Shown here: piece by piece, positions 16,309-25,244 of the stretch | How the letters are laid out: each line of letters starts with the position of its first letter | Position numbering within the stretch: the stretch's first letter is position 1 | NCBI GenBank assembly: GCA_902801765.1 | Contig: CADCJO010000002.1 | Location: 1-64,000, forward strand | Length of the DNA stretch: 64,000 nt | DNA from: an uncultured Eubacteriales bacterium | Lineage (GTDB): Bacteria > Bacillota > Clostridia > Christensenellales > Aristaeellaceae | Direction of reading: 5' to 3' | Position numbers and translations under genes: made by a program | The notes under the pieces: model-generated | Seen by the model: only the letters and a program-made list of their open reading frames with translations | Databases searched by the model: none | Told to the model about the DNA's origin: nothing

Positions 16309-17544
16309 ATGGAATTGGAACTGATCCGCTCTGCTGACCCCGAGGTCGCTCAGGCGATCGAACTGGAACTGAACCGGCAGCGCACGCACATCGAGCTGAT
16401 TGCCAGCGAAAACTTTGTATCTCCCGCTGTCATGGCGGCGATGGGCTCCTGCCTGACGAATAAATACGCGGAGGGCTATCCGGGCAAGCGCTACTACGGC
16501 GGCTGCGAGTATGTGGATATTGTGGAAGAACTGGCGCGGAAGCGGGCCTGCGCTTTATTCGGGGCCGACCATGCCAACGTGCAGCCTCACAGCGGCGCCC
16601 AGGCCAACATGGCGGTGTATTTCGCGCTGCTCAAGCCCGGCGACACCGTGATGGGCATGAACCTGAGCCATGGGGGACATTTGACCCACGGCAGCCCGGT
16701 CAATATGAGCGGGGCATATTTCAATTTCGTGCCTTACGGCGTGAGCAAGGAAACCGAAACCATCGACTATGACGAGGTGCGCGCCTTGGCGATCAAGCAC
16801 GAACCCAAGCTGATCGTGGCGGGCGCGTCTGCCTATCCCCGGGTGATCGACTTTAAAAAGCTGCGGGAAATCGCGGATGAGGTGGGCTCCCTGCTGATGG
16901 TGGACATGGCGCATATCGCGGGCCTGGTGGCGGCGGGAGAGCATCCCAGCCCCGTGCCTTACGCGGACATTGTGACCACCACCACCCATAAAACCCTGCG
17001 CGGCCCCCGGGGCGGCATGATTCTGTGCCGGGAGCAATTCGCCAAGGCCATCGACAAGGCCATCTTCCCCGGCACCCAGGGCGGTCCGCTGGAGCACGTG
17101 ATCGCGGGCAAGGCGGTATGTCTGGGCGAAGCGATGACGGACGGATTCAAGGCGTACCAGAAGCAGATCGTCAAAAACGCCAAAGCCTTGGAAAACGCCT
17201 TCCGCGCCCAGGGCGTGCGCATGGTATCCGGCGGCACGGACAACCATTTGCTGCTGCTGGACTTTACCGGCACTGAAATGACCGGCAAGCTGATGGAAGC
17301 GCTGCTGGAGGACGCCAACATCACCGTCAACAAGAACACCGTGCCCAACGAAACCCGCAGCCCCTTCGTTACCAGCGGCATCCGCGTCGGCACCCCCGCC
17401 GCCACCACCCGCGGCCTGAAGGAGCCCGAAATGGAAAAGATCGCCGGATGGATCGCCAAGGTGCTTCGGGAGGGCGAAGCCGCCGTGCCCGCTGTCCGCG
17501 CGGAAGTGGAAGAACTGATGAAGGGCTATCCGCTTTATTCATAA
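16309..17544 (+). CDS. glyA: Serine hydroxymethyltransferase
   Basis: PLP enzyme interconverting serine and glycine with tetrahydrofolate. The N-terminus has [15 protein letters not shown] and [15 protein letters not shown], then [28 protein letters not shown], and the PLP-lysine signature [14 protein letters not shown]. The length of 411 is typical. Start ATG with TGGAGGACTTGCCGC upstream. It is monocistronic, with its own promoter. Its 3' end abuts the terminator of the convergent glf gene. Confidence 0.98.
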   Translation: MELELIRSADPEVAQAIELELNRQRTHIELIASENFVSPAVMAAMGSCLTNKYAEGYPGKRYYGGCEYVDIVEELARKRACALFGADHANVQPHSGAQANMAVYFALLKPGDTVMGMNLSHGGHLTHGSPVNMSGAYFNFVPYGVSKETETIDYDEVRALAIKHEPKLIVAGASAYPRVIDFKKLREIADEVGSLLMVDMAHIAGLVAAGEHPSPVPYADIVTTTTHKTLRGPRGGMILCREQFAKAIDKAIFPGTQGGPLEHVIAGKAVCLGEAMTDGFKAYQKQIVKNAKALENAFRAQGVRMVSGGTDNHLLLLDFTGTEMTGKLMEALLEDANITVNKNTVPNETRSPFVTSGIRVGTPAATTRGLKEPEMEKIAGWIAKVLREGEAAVPAVRAEVEELMKGYPLYS

Positions 17545-17551
17545 AAAACAC

Positions 17552-17598
17552 TGTGGGGGAAACCGCTCTTTGCAGGTCAAAGAGCGGTTTCCCCCACA
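17552..17598 (-). terminator. Intrinsic terminator of glf, at the glyA 3' end
   Basis: Perfect 21 bp stem (17552-17572 with 17578-17598), 5 nt loop. On the minus strand it is followed by GTTTTTTATG, so the T run serves glf; on the plus strand the tail is C-rich, so glyA may use only the hairpin. Confidence 0.88.
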
Positions 17599-17656
17599 CC
17601 CCTTTCCGAGAAAGCCATAAGATACGGCAGGTATTTACGTTATAGAACCATGATTC

Positions 17657-18769
17657 CTATTCAATGACCCGCTTCGCGCATTGGAGCGCCGAAGCGATGA
17701 CTTGATCCATATCGTAGTATTTATATTCGCCCAGACGTCCGCCGAACACTACGCGCTCCTCTTTCTCCGCTAATTCTTTATAAGCGGCATAGAGTGCGCC
17801 GTTTTTTTCGTCGTTCACGGGATAATAGGGCTCGTCGCCCGGCTTCCATTCGGAGGAATACTCCCGGGAAATGACGGTCTTGGGCAGGTCGTTTCCCGCT
17901 GCGTCTTTTCCGAATTCAAACCATTTGTGCTCGATGATGCGCGTCCAGGGCGTTTCCCGGTCGGTGTAGTTGACGGCGGCGTTGCCCTGGAAGTTGGGGA
18001 TGTCCAGCAGCTCCGTTTCAAACCGGACGGAGCGGTAGGCCAGCGTGCCCAATTGGTAGCCAAAGTAGGCGTCGATGGGGCCGGTATAAATCACGGTTTT
18101 CGTCATCGCGTCCCAGGCGGCTTTGTTTTTCAGGTAATCTTCTTCCAGCCGCACTTCCATCCCGGACAGCATGTTTTCCACCATCTTCGTGTAACCGCCG
18201 ATGGGAATACCTTGATACAGCGCGTTGAAATAATTGTTGTCAAAGGTCAATCGTACCGGCAGGCGTTTGATGATGAAGGCGGGCAGGTCGCTGCAATCGC
18301 GGCCCCACTGCTTTTCGGTGTAGCCCTTGATGAGCTTTTCGTAAATATCGCGGCCCACCAGGGAAATGGCCTGCTCCTCCAGATTGCGGGGCTCGCCGGT
18401 GATTTCCTTCCGTTGCCCGGCAATCTTCGCCGCGGCCTCCTCCGGCGTCACCACGCCCCACATTTTGTTGAACGTGTACATATTGAAGGGCAGGCTGTAC
18501 AGCTCTCCCTTGTAATTCGCCACGGGGGAGTTGGTGAAGCGGTTGAATACGGCGAAGCGCTGCACATAGTCCCACACGGTTTTGTTATTCGTGTGGAAAA
18601 TGTGCGCTCCGTATTCGTGCACGTGGATGCCTTCCACGTTCTTCGTAAACACGTTGCCCGCGATGTGCGGCCGCTTGTCTATCACCAGCACGCTTTTGCC
18701 CGCGGCCTTCGCTTCATGGGCGAACACGGCCCCAAACAGGCCCGCGCCGACGATCAGATAATCATACAT
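17657..18769 (-). CDS. glf: UDP-galactopyranose mutase
   Basis: FAD enzyme making UDP-galactofuranose for cell-surface glycans. Rossmann motif at the N-terminus (YDYLIVGAGLFGAVFAHEA), then HEYGAHIFHTNNKTVWDYV and RFTNSPVANYKGELYSLPFN, the classic substrate-site region, with EKQWGRDCSDLP and AYRSVRFETELLD further on. The length of 370 is normal. No glycosyltransferases are adjacent, so it is separated from any surface-polysaccharide cluster. AAAGGATGGAAAAGC precedes the ATG. Confidence 0.96.
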   Translation of the reverse strand: MYDYLIVGAGLFGAVFAHEAKAAGKSVLVIDKRPHIAGNVFTKNVEGIHVHEYGAHIFHTNNKTVWDYVQRFAVFNRFTNSPVANYKGELYSLPFNMYTFNKMWGVVTPEEAAAKIAGQRKEITGEPRNLEEQAISLVGRDIYEKLIKGYTEKQWGRDCSDLPAFIIKRLPVRLTFDNNYFNALYQGIPIGGYTKMVENMLSGMEVRLEEDYLKNKAAWDAMTKTVIYTGPIDAYFGYQLGTLAYRSVRFETELLDIPNFQGNAAVNYTDRETPWTRIIEHKWFEFGKDAAGNDLPKTVISREYSSEWKPGDEPYYPVNDEKNGALYAAYKELAEKEERVVFGGRLGEYKYYDMDQVIASALQCAKRVIE

Positions 18770-18813
18770 TGCTTTTCCATCCTTTTCTGAAACCGAATCC
18801 TATCAAGGACTGA

Positions 18814-20193
18814 TCATTCGCAGGCTTTCAGCCATTCCTTTCCCGCCTTGACCGCGGCAATCACGCGCTCCGGCGCGGGGCCGCCGATCAGGTTCCGGGC
18901 GGCGACGCAGGAGGAGAGGGAAATGGCCTCGTACACATCCTGATCGAAAGCGGGGGAGAAGGCGCGCAGTTCCTCCAGGCTCAGGTCGTCCAGCGCGCAG
19001 CCCTTTTCCAGACAGTGGGCCACCAGCCGGCCCGCCACGGCGTGAGCGTCCCGGAAGGGTACGCCGCGCTTCACCAGGTAGTCCGCGCAGTCGGTGGCGT
19101 TGGCAAAGCCCGCGTTGGCGCTCTTTTCCATGTTGGCGACCCGGAATGTGGCGGTGCGCAGCATTTCGGTGAATACGTGCATACATTTAAGCCAGGTGTC
19201 CCGGGCATCAAAATAGTTTTCCTTGTCCTCCTGCATGTCCTTGTTGTAGGCCAGGGGCAGACCCTTCATCACCGTCAGCAGGGCGGTCAGATCGCCGTAG
19301 ACCCGGCCCGTTTTGCCGCGGATCAGCTCGGCCACGTCGGGGTTCTTCTTCTGGGGCATCATGGAGGAGCCGGTGGCGAAGCCGTCGTCCAGGGTCAGGA
19401 AGCCGAATTCCAGGCTGCTCCACAACACCAGCTCCTCACAGAAGCGGGACAGGTGCATCATGCCGATGGAAGCGGCGGAGAGATAATCCAGCAGAAAATC
19501 CCGGTCGGACACGCCGTCCAGGCTGTTCTGGCTCACAGCGGAGAAGCCCAATTCTTTCGCGGTAAACTCCCGATCCAGGGGATAGGTGGTGCCCGCCAGC
19601 GCGCCGCAGCCCAGGGGACAGCAGTCGGCGGAATGCTTCGCGTTCTGCACCCGGCGATAGTCCCGCTTGAACATTTCAAAGTAGGCCATCAGGTGGTGGC
19701 CCAGGGTGACGGGCTGCGCCCGCTGCATGTGGGTGTAGCCCGGCATCACGTCGCCTGCGTGCTGTTCGGCCAGGTCAAGAATCACTTCTTCCAGCTCCAG
19801 CAGCATTTGTGCCGTCTGGTCGCAGGTGTCCATGGCGTAGAGGTGCATGTCGGTGGCCACCTGGTCGTTGCGGCTGCGGCCGGTGTGGAGGCGCTTGCCC
19901 GCGTCGCCGATGCGCTGGGTCAATATCTGCTCCACCAGCATGTGAATGTCCTCGCTCTCAGCGGGGAAATCCACCTTCCCGGCTTTCATGTCCTCCAGGA
20001 TGGAGGCAAGGCCCTGCTGAATCGCGGCTTCGTCCTCCGGGCTGATAATGCCCTGCCTGCACAGCATCTTCGCGTGGGCCATGCTGCCCTTGATATCCTG
20101 GGGATAGAGCCGTTTGTCAAAGGAAATGGAGGAATGAAAATCGTCCACCATCTGGTTGGTTTCTTTCTCGAATCGTCCGCCCCACAGCTTCAT
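18814..20193 (-). CDS. argH: Argininosuccinate lyase
   Basis: Last step of arginine biosynthesis (argininosuccinate to arginine + fumarate). The N-terminus is KLWGGRFEKETNQMVDDFHS; the superfamily signature GSSMMPQKKNPD is intact, as are RSRNDQVATDMHLY and GYTHMQRAQPVTLGHHL. The length of 459 is standard. It stands alone; argG is not in the window. The ATG at 20193 has GAGGTGC 9 nt upstream. Confidence 0.97.
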   Translation of the reverse strand: MKLWGGRFEKETNQMVDDFHSSISFDKRLYPQDIKGSMAHAKMLCRQGIISPEDEAAIQQGLASILEDMKAGKVDFPAESEDIHMLVEQILTQRIGDAGKRLHTGRSRNDQVATDMHLYAMDTCDQTAQMLLELEEVILDLAEQHAGDVMPGYTHMQRAQPVTLGHHLMAYFEMFKRDYRRVQNAKHSADCCPLGCGALAGTTYPLDREFTAKELGFSAVSQNSLDGVSDRDFLLDYLSAASIGMMHLSRFCEELVLWSSLEFGFLTLDDGFATGSSMMPQKKNPDVAELIRGKTGRVYGDLTALLTVMKGLPLAYNKDMQEDKENYFDARDTWLKCMHVFTEMLRTATFRVANMEKSANAGFANATDCADYLVKRGVPFRDAHAVAGRLVAHCLEKGCALDDLSLEELRAFSPAFDQDVYEAISLSSCVAARNLIGGPAPERVIAAVKAGKEWLKACE

Positions 20194-20231
20194 GGCATTT
20201 GCACCTCGTCGTTCTTCTTTGATCTTTGTGG

Positions 20232-20347
20232 CAAGTTCTAAGTGATTCGTTCTAAGTTATAAGTTCTAAGCCTGATTATAGTCAATGAAAGAAAATGGCT
20301 CATGACATGCTTCAGCTTAGAACTTGGAATTTTGAACTTAGAACTCA
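20232..20347. repeat. Heptamer-built inverted repeat C
   Basis: The left arm (20232-20272) contains three copies of GTTCTAAG spaced in sevens (AGTTCTA, AGTTATA, AGTTCTA). The right arm (20313-20347) carries the reverse complement, with CTTAGAAC twice. Same architecture as elements A and B but a different 7-mer. It fills the gap between argH and the metallophosphoesterase and touches the latter's stop codon. Confidence 0.85.
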
Positions 20348-21466
20348 TCATGATTGATGATCATACCGTCCAAAATACCAGCCGGATACGCTGTCCTTCT
20401 TCACGAAGCAGCCATAGTTGAGTTTCAGGATCAGGGACAGCCGGTCGTCCGGCTTGACCTCCAGTTCATAATCCGTGGTGTCGATGCAGCTGAGCACCCC
20501 GTTATGGTCAAAAATATATTGCGTCGGCACGGTCATGGGTTTTCCATGGTACAGCACCCGGGACACTTCCCCGCCCTTTTCGATCAGCTCCACCGCGTGG
20601 TCGTTCCAGGGAATATAGCGGGCTTCCTCCCGGGGGGAACTGGTTTGGGCGTCCAGCGCGGTGATGATGGGCAGATCATCCCAGGAGAATAGGGTAAAGT
20701 CTTCGCTTTTCCAGTCTGGCATGACCAGCAGGTTCAGCTGTCCTTCGGTTTTCACACCGCAGGCTCCGTCTAGGCAGATGATGTGCCGCTCCCGGTCGAT
20801 GATGGGGGAATAGGTGGGATAGGTTTTGCTGCACAGCACCGTCGGCCAGTGGCCCGTCACCACGGTTTTCTGAAACGATAAGCCTGCGCTGTAAAAGTCG
20901 TCGTATTTTAGGAGGGGAAAGGCGTCGGTTCCTGCCAGCTCCTCCAGCCGTTCATGAGGAATGCCGCCGTGGACGAAGATCATGTTCTGGGTTTCCAGGA
21001 TGGTGGGCAGACTGCCTAAAAAATCAATTTCTTCCCGGAACTGCTTTCGTACCCGGGGAAGCAGCGCGTCCATGTCCGTGTCCCTCGTCAGCGGTTCGCC
21101 CATCTCCGCGCACATTTCGTGGAGCAAACTGCTGCCCCACCAGGTTATGGCATTGAACGCATAGTCCGCCATCCGCTGCCAGTCGGGGCCGCGCTGCTCC
21201 GTCAGGAATTCCCACCGCCACAAATCCACGTTGCCCATCAGCGGATAGACCGTGTGCGTGCGGCACAGCTCCATCACCAGCCTCACCGTTTGCAGGCTCT
21301 GCGGGCCTTTTTCGATCAGGTCGCCCACGATGATGAGCACATCGTCCCGGCTGAAATTCGCCTTGTTTACGATTGTCCGCAGCCCGTCGGCGTGGCCGTG
21401 GAGATCGCTGATCATCAGGATGCGCCGGTCGTCGGGCAGGGCTGCGCGCCGTATGGTGGTGTTCAT
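20348..21466 (-). CDS. Calcineurin-like metallophosphoesterase
   Basis: 372 residues. Two-metal site motifs in order: ISDLHGHADG (residues ~19-28), IIVGDLIEKGP (~46-56), LMGNVDLW (~77-84), FVHGGIPHERL and TGHWPTV. This pattern matches the protein serine/threonine phosphatase / ApaH-like group. The C-terminal ~150 residues add substrate-specific loops. AAGGAGCTTACCGC precedes the ATG. The substrate cannot be told: phosphoprotein or dinucleotide polyphosphate are both possible. Confidence 0.9.
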   Translation of the reverse strand: MNTTIRRAALPDDRRILMISDLHGHADGLRTIVNKANFSRDDVLIIVGDLIEKGPQSLQTVRLVMELCRTHTVYPLMGNVDLWRWEFLTEQRGPDWQRMADYAFNAITWWGSSLLHEMCAEMGEPLTRDTDMDALLPRVRKQFREEIDFLGSLPTILETQNMIFVHGGIPHERLEELAGTDAFPLLKYDDFYSAGLSFQKTVVTGHWPTVLCSKTYPTYSPIIDRERHIICLDGACGVKTEGQLNLLVMPDWKSEDFTLFSWDDLPIITALDAQTSSPREEARYIPWNDHAVELIEKGGEVSRVLYHGKPMTVPTQYIFDHNGVLSCIDTTDYELEVKPDDRLSLILKLNYGCFVKKDSVSGWYFGRYDHQS

Positions 21467-21656
21467 GCGGTAAGCTCCTTGCGCTTTGGTATTCGCGCGC
21501 TGGCGGTACAGACAGCATTATACCAGACAATCGCAGATGAAACAAGCAAAAATACGTATCGCTCCAGGCTGGCCCCTCCATGGCTGGCAGAGGCCGCGAT
21601 CATGGATCTTATAGATTCATACCGATAAAAACGCCGGAGAAGAAAGCTGCGCGCTG

Positions 21657-23006
21657 TCAGCCGCGGTTCGGTTTGGCCCCAAGCGGCTGGTAAAAGCGTT
21701 TCCAGAACAGAATGCCCAGCAGAATGATGGTGATAACATCAGTGACAGCCTGAGCGGCCAGCACGCCGGTATAGCCCGCAATGGCGGAGGCTGCGGCAAT
21801 CACGGCGATGAAGATGACGCCCTGGCGGCAGACGGAGGCAATCAGCGCTTCCGTGGCTTTGCCGCTGGCCTGGAAGCAGATGGTGATGATCATCACGCCC
21901 GCGGCCAGCGCCATGGTGATAATATACCATCGCAGCATGGCAACACCGGTGCTGATGATGGCCTCATCCTGCAAAAATATGCTGATGCAGGGTCTGGCCA
22001 GGACAAACAGAATCACCGTCATGATGATCGCCGTACCGCCAACGGTTCTGAGCAGGAAGCGCAGCAGCTCTTTCAATCTGTCATACTTCCCACCGCCGTA
22101 GTAATACCCAACGATGGGCGCCGCACCAAAGGACATGCCGGTCAGCACCAGCAGAATGATCATGCTCACCTTCTGCGCGATGCCCATGGCGGCTACCTGG
22201 TCGGTGCCGTAGGGCAGCAGGAAATGGTTCAGCACGATCAGGCTGACGCTGGACATGATGTTGGTCAGCGCCGCGGAGATCCCGATGGCGACAATATCCA
22301 GCATTTCCTTGCCGGGAATCAGTGCCTTGCGCGCGTCCACCGACAGGATGCGGCTCTTTTTCAGCACCACGGTCAGCAGGAACACGTCGGAAAAAGCGTA
22401 ACCGATCACCGACGCGAAGGCCGCGCCGAACGCACCCCAGCCCAGGACGGAAATGAAGATGGGGTCCAGGATGATGTTGACCACCAGGCCGCTGACGCTG
22501 CCGATCATGGATTCCTTGCTCATGCCCTCGGCCCGCAGCAGGTTCATGTGGATGAAGTTCACCACCACCAGCGGCCCGCCGGCAGCGAGGGTCATGAAGT
22601 AATCATAGGCGCTTTTCCGCGTGTCCCCGCTCGCGCCCAGCAAGCTCAGCAGCGGGTCGTGGAAAATCAGCATCAGCCCCCCGATCACCGCGCCGGACAG
22701 CAGCGCGGCATAGAAGCAGAAGGCGCTGACGCGCTTGGTGCCCTCCGTGTCCTGTTTGCCGAACAGGCGGGAGATCAGCGATGTGCCGCCTTGGCCAAAG
22801 ATGTTGCCAAAGGCCATCAGCAGCATGAACACCGGCGCGCACAGCGACACCGCCGCCACCAGGTTGGTATCCTGGGTGCTGGCGATGAAGTAGGTGTCCG
22901 CCACATTGTATACCACCGACAGCACCATGCTCAGCGTCACCGGCAGGGCCAGGGTGATATAGGTTTTGCGGATGCTGCCCTGCTCGAACAGATTTTGCTT
23001 TTCCAT
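21657..23006 (-). CDS. MATE family efflux transporter (1)
   Basis: 449 residues with about 12 membrane helices in two six-helix halves. MATE signatures are visible: YITLALPVTLSMVLSVVYNV, VADTYFIAS, FGNIFGQGGTSLISRLFGKQ in the first half, and MGIAQKVSMIILLVLTGMS, FGAAPIVGYYYGGGKYDRLK in the second. Likely a Na+- or H+-driven multidrug exporter. AGAAGGGAAAG precedes the ATG. It follows another MATE gene (23031-24440) by 24 nt and is probably in the same operon, so the two could act together or export different compounds. Confidence 0.93.
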   Translation of the reverse strand: MEKQNLFEQGSIRKTYITLALPVTLSMVLSVVYNVADTYFIASTQDTNLVAAVSLCAPVFMLLMAFGNIFGQGGTSLISRLFGKQDTEGTKRVSAFCFYAALLSGAVIGGLMLIFHDPLLSLLGASGDTRKSAYDYFMTLAAGGPLVVVNFIHMNLLRAEGMSKESMIGSVSGLVVNIILDPIFISVLGWGAFGAAFASVIGYAFSDVFLLTVVLKKSRILSVDARKALIPGKEMLDIVAIGISAALTNIMSSVSLIVLNHFLLPYGTDQVAAMGIAQKVSMIILLVLTGMSFGAAPIVGYYYGGGKYDRLKELLRFLLRTVGGTAIIMTVILFVLARPCISIFLQDEAIISTGVAMLRWYIITMALAAGVMIITICFQASGKATEALIASVCRQGVIFIAVIAAASAIAGYTGVLAAQAVTDVITIILLGILFWKRFYQPLGAKPNRG

Positions 23007-23030
23007 TTCTTTCCCTTCTTGTGTAAAAGC

Positions 23031-24440
23031 TTATATAACGCGGGTCAGGTTCTGAATCCATCGCCCGGATTTGACGAAGAAATACCCGATAATGCACTTG
23101 ATCAGGTTGGCTGCCTCCACCACGGCGAAGGTGACGACAATGTCCGCGTGAAGCACATTGACCATCAGCAGGGCCAGCGGCACGGAAATGGCCCAGGTGT
23201 AGCCGCTGTCAAACAGGAAGGTGATGATCGTTTTGCCGCCGGAGCGCAGGGTGAAATACGCGCAGTGAGAAAAGGCGTAGAGCGGCATGGCGCAGGCCGT
23301 CACGATCAAAAGCCGGGTCGCCATGCTCCGGACGTCCTGGGTGACGCCGCTGTACGCGTTGGGAATCAGCGGGGCGAACAGCGCCAGCAGAATGCCCATG
23401 GAAACCGCGCCCGCCACGCCGAACGCCATCAAGCGCCATACGTCGCCCTTGGCCTTTTCAAAGTTGCCCGCGCCCAAAGCCTGGCCCACCATTACCGCCA
23501 CCGCCGTGCCCATGGACATGTACACGGAGTTGAACAGGTTGGAAATGGTAAACGTGATACTCAGCGCCGACACCACTACCAGACCGCACAGGGAATAGAC
23601 GGCGGTGAGCGCGCTCATGCCGATGGACCAGAGCACCTCGTTCAGCAGCAGCGGCGCGCCCATGCGCAGCACCTTTTTGAACAGCGCGGCGGGCACCCTG
23701 AGCGTGCGGTAAGCTCCCTCGATAAAGGGAAAGGTCCTATGGTTTTTATGGGTGAAGCCCATCACGATGCCCAGCTCCACATACCGGCTGATGACCGTGG
23801 CGACAGCCGCGCCGACCACCTCCAGCCGGGGCAGGCCCAGATGCCCGAAGATGAGCAAATAGTTGAACACCGCGTTGGTCACCACGGCCGCAACGCTGGC
23901 GATCATGGGCAGGCGGGTTTCTCCCATTTCCCTGAGCGTGCCGGCATAGCACTGGCTGAGGGCAAAGGCAGGCAGGCCAAACAGCATCACCATCAGATAA
24001 TCCTGGCCGTTTTTGAGCATGGCTTCCGCCAGCGCGGGGTCGCCGTCGCCCTGCAAAAACAGGGAAATCAGCGGCCGGTTGAATCCGATGAACGCCACGA
24101 ACGCGATTGCCAGCAGCACCAGCGATTCCAGCAGCTTGATGCGGAAGGTGTTCCGCACGCCCTCAATATCTCCCGCGCCGTAAAACTGCGCGCCAAAAAT
24201 GCCCGGCCCGGCGAGACCGCCGAAAATAGCCAGGCTGAATACGAAGTTCAGCTGGTTGGCGATGGATACGCCGCTCATCTGCGCGTCGCCCAGCGCGCCG
24301 ACCATCAGGTTGTCCAGAAAGTTGACAAAATTGGAAATGCTGCTTTGGATAATCACCGGGATTATGATCGCCAGCACCGCGCGGTAAAAGGCGCGGTCGC
24401 CGATCAGGGTGCGTTTCGCTTTGGCAAGCAGGGAAGCCAT
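23031..24440 (-). CDS. MATE family efflux transporter (2)
   Basis: 469 residues from the ATG at 24440 (GAGGTGAAACGAGC upstream; an in-frame open stretch to 24491 is leader). Motifs: PVIIQSSISNFVNFLDNLMVG, FGGLAGPGIFGAQFYGAGD, and in the second half MGTAVAVMVGQALGAGNFEKA. First gene of a two-MATE operon with a clear promoter at 24480-24507. It differs enough from the downstream MATE that a recent tandem duplication is unlikely. Confidence 0.93.
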   Translation of the reverse strand: MASLLAKAKRTLIGDRAFYRAVLAIIIPVIIQSSISNFVNFLDNLMVGALGDAQMSGVSIANQLNFVFSLAIFGGLAGPGIFGAQFYGAGDIEGVRNTFRIKLLESLVLLAIAFVAFIGFNRPLISLFLQGDGDPALAEAMLKNGQDYLMVMLFGLPAFALSQCYAGTLREMGETRLPMIASVAAVVTNAVFNYLLIFGHLGLPRLEVVGAAVATVISRYVELGIVMGFTHKNHRTFPFIEGAYRTLRVPAALFKKVLRMGAPLLLNEVLWSIGMSALTAVYSLCGLVVVSALSITFTISNLFNSVYMSMGTAVAVMVGQALGAGNFEKAKGDVWRLMAFGVAGAVSMGILLALFAPLIPNAYSGVTQDVRSMATRLLIVTACAMPLYAFSHCAYFTLRSGGKTIITFLFDSGYTWAISVPLALLMVNVLHADIVVTFAVVEAANLIKCIIGYFFVKSGRWIQNLTRVI

Positions 24441-24479
24441 GCTCGTTTCACCTCGTCTGTCATTGACCTGTGCTCCTTC

Positions 24480-24507
24480 ATTATAGGGCAAGCGCCCCCT
24501 TTGTCAA
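24480..24507 (-). promoter_or_regulatory. Sigma-A-type promoter of the MATE pair
   Basis: TTGACA, 16 nt, TATAAT on the minus strand, 40 nt before the ATG at 24440. Confidence 0.75.
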
Positions 24508-24624
24508 TATATGTTTCCCGAGGAAAGAGCAAATTTGCAGAAAAACATGCTTTCCTTCTGAAAATAGGTTCCTTTTTTGCATTTTGCGCTGCCATTCAAT
24601 GGACAGCCTGTCCAAAACAAAACG

Positions 24625-24646
24625 GACCGTCGCTTCCGCGGCGGTC
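24625..24646 (-). terminator. Intrinsic terminator after the LytM gene
   Basis: GACCGCCGC-GGAA-GCGACGGTC (one mismatch) then CGTTTTGTTTT on the minus strand, about 33 nt past the stop at 24679. Confidence 0.75.
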
Positions 24647-24678
24647 TTTTGATGGATTGTCGCCTATAAAAAATTGTC

Positions 24679-25236
24679 TCATTCATCCGTTTCAAACGGA
24701 AGGGGAACGCCGTCTTTCATCAGGGTGACGCAGATATGTCCGGCGCCTTCATACGGTACGCGGGCGCCGGCGCGGCCCAGCAGCGCGCCTTGGCGCAGGA
24801 GCTGGCCGGGCGAAACGTCGATTTGCTTCAAGCCCCGATACAGGCTTTCCATTCCGTCATGATGCCGCAGACGCACGCAGCCATCCGCGCAGGATATCAC
24901 CGTTCCCTCCAGCATCGCGCGCACAGGTTCACCGTCCGCGGCGGAAAAGTCTACGGCGCGGTGGGTCTGCCATGACCGCACGGACGGGAAATACACGGTT
25001 TCCTCGCTGAACATGCGCAGGATGACGCCATCCGTCGGTTTCGCGTATTTTTCTTTTTCCTGCGGCATTGCCTCGGACAAACGCTGGCTTTGATCAGACA
25101 GGGCCTGCTGTCCCGCCTTTTCCACCGTTCGCTGTTCCCGCGTCCACGCCGCCGACAGCAGGATCACCCCCGCGCACAGCAGCGCCAGCAGATAATGCCC
25201 CCAGGCTTCAAGCCCCCGGCGAAAACGTTTCAGCAT
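24679..25236 (-). CDS. Membrane-anchored degenerate LytM (M23) protein, SpoIIQ-like
   Basis: 185 residues: one N-terminal helix (residues ~14-31, HYLLALLCAGVILLSAAW), a charged stalk, and an M23 domain from ~65. The first zinc motif HxxxD is present (H92, D96 in THRAVDFSAADG). The later HxH motif reads GHICVTL, so one histidine (H167) remains and the second, normally a zinc ligand, is Cys169. Arrangement and the SWQTHRAVDF motif resemble SpoIIQ of endospore formers, but it is shorter and no sporulation genes are adjacent. It begins 8 nt after the ferritin-like gene's stop without a Shine-Dalgarno sequence, suggesting coupled translation. Confidence 0.8.
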   Translation of the reverse strand: MLKRFRRGLEAWGHYLLALLCAGVILLSAAWTREQRTVEKAGQQALSDQSQRLSEAMPQEKEKYAKPTDGVILRMFSEETVYFPSVRSWQTHRAVDFSAADGEPVRAMLEGTVISCADGCVRLRHHDGMESLYRGLKQIDVSPGQLLRQGALLGRAGARVPYEGAGHICVTLMKDGVPLPFETDE

Positions 25237-25244
25237 TCGGGCGT

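Noticed and set aside
21467..21656. The gap between the metallophosphoesterase and first MATE gene as a possible RNA gene
   Set aside because: I find no strong hairpin, promoter or open frame there beyond the phosphoesterase leader.
22224..24728. An 834-codon plus-strand open frame over both MATE genes
   Set aside because: It gives a low-complexity His/Gln/Arg-rich product and spans two real genes and their promoter.
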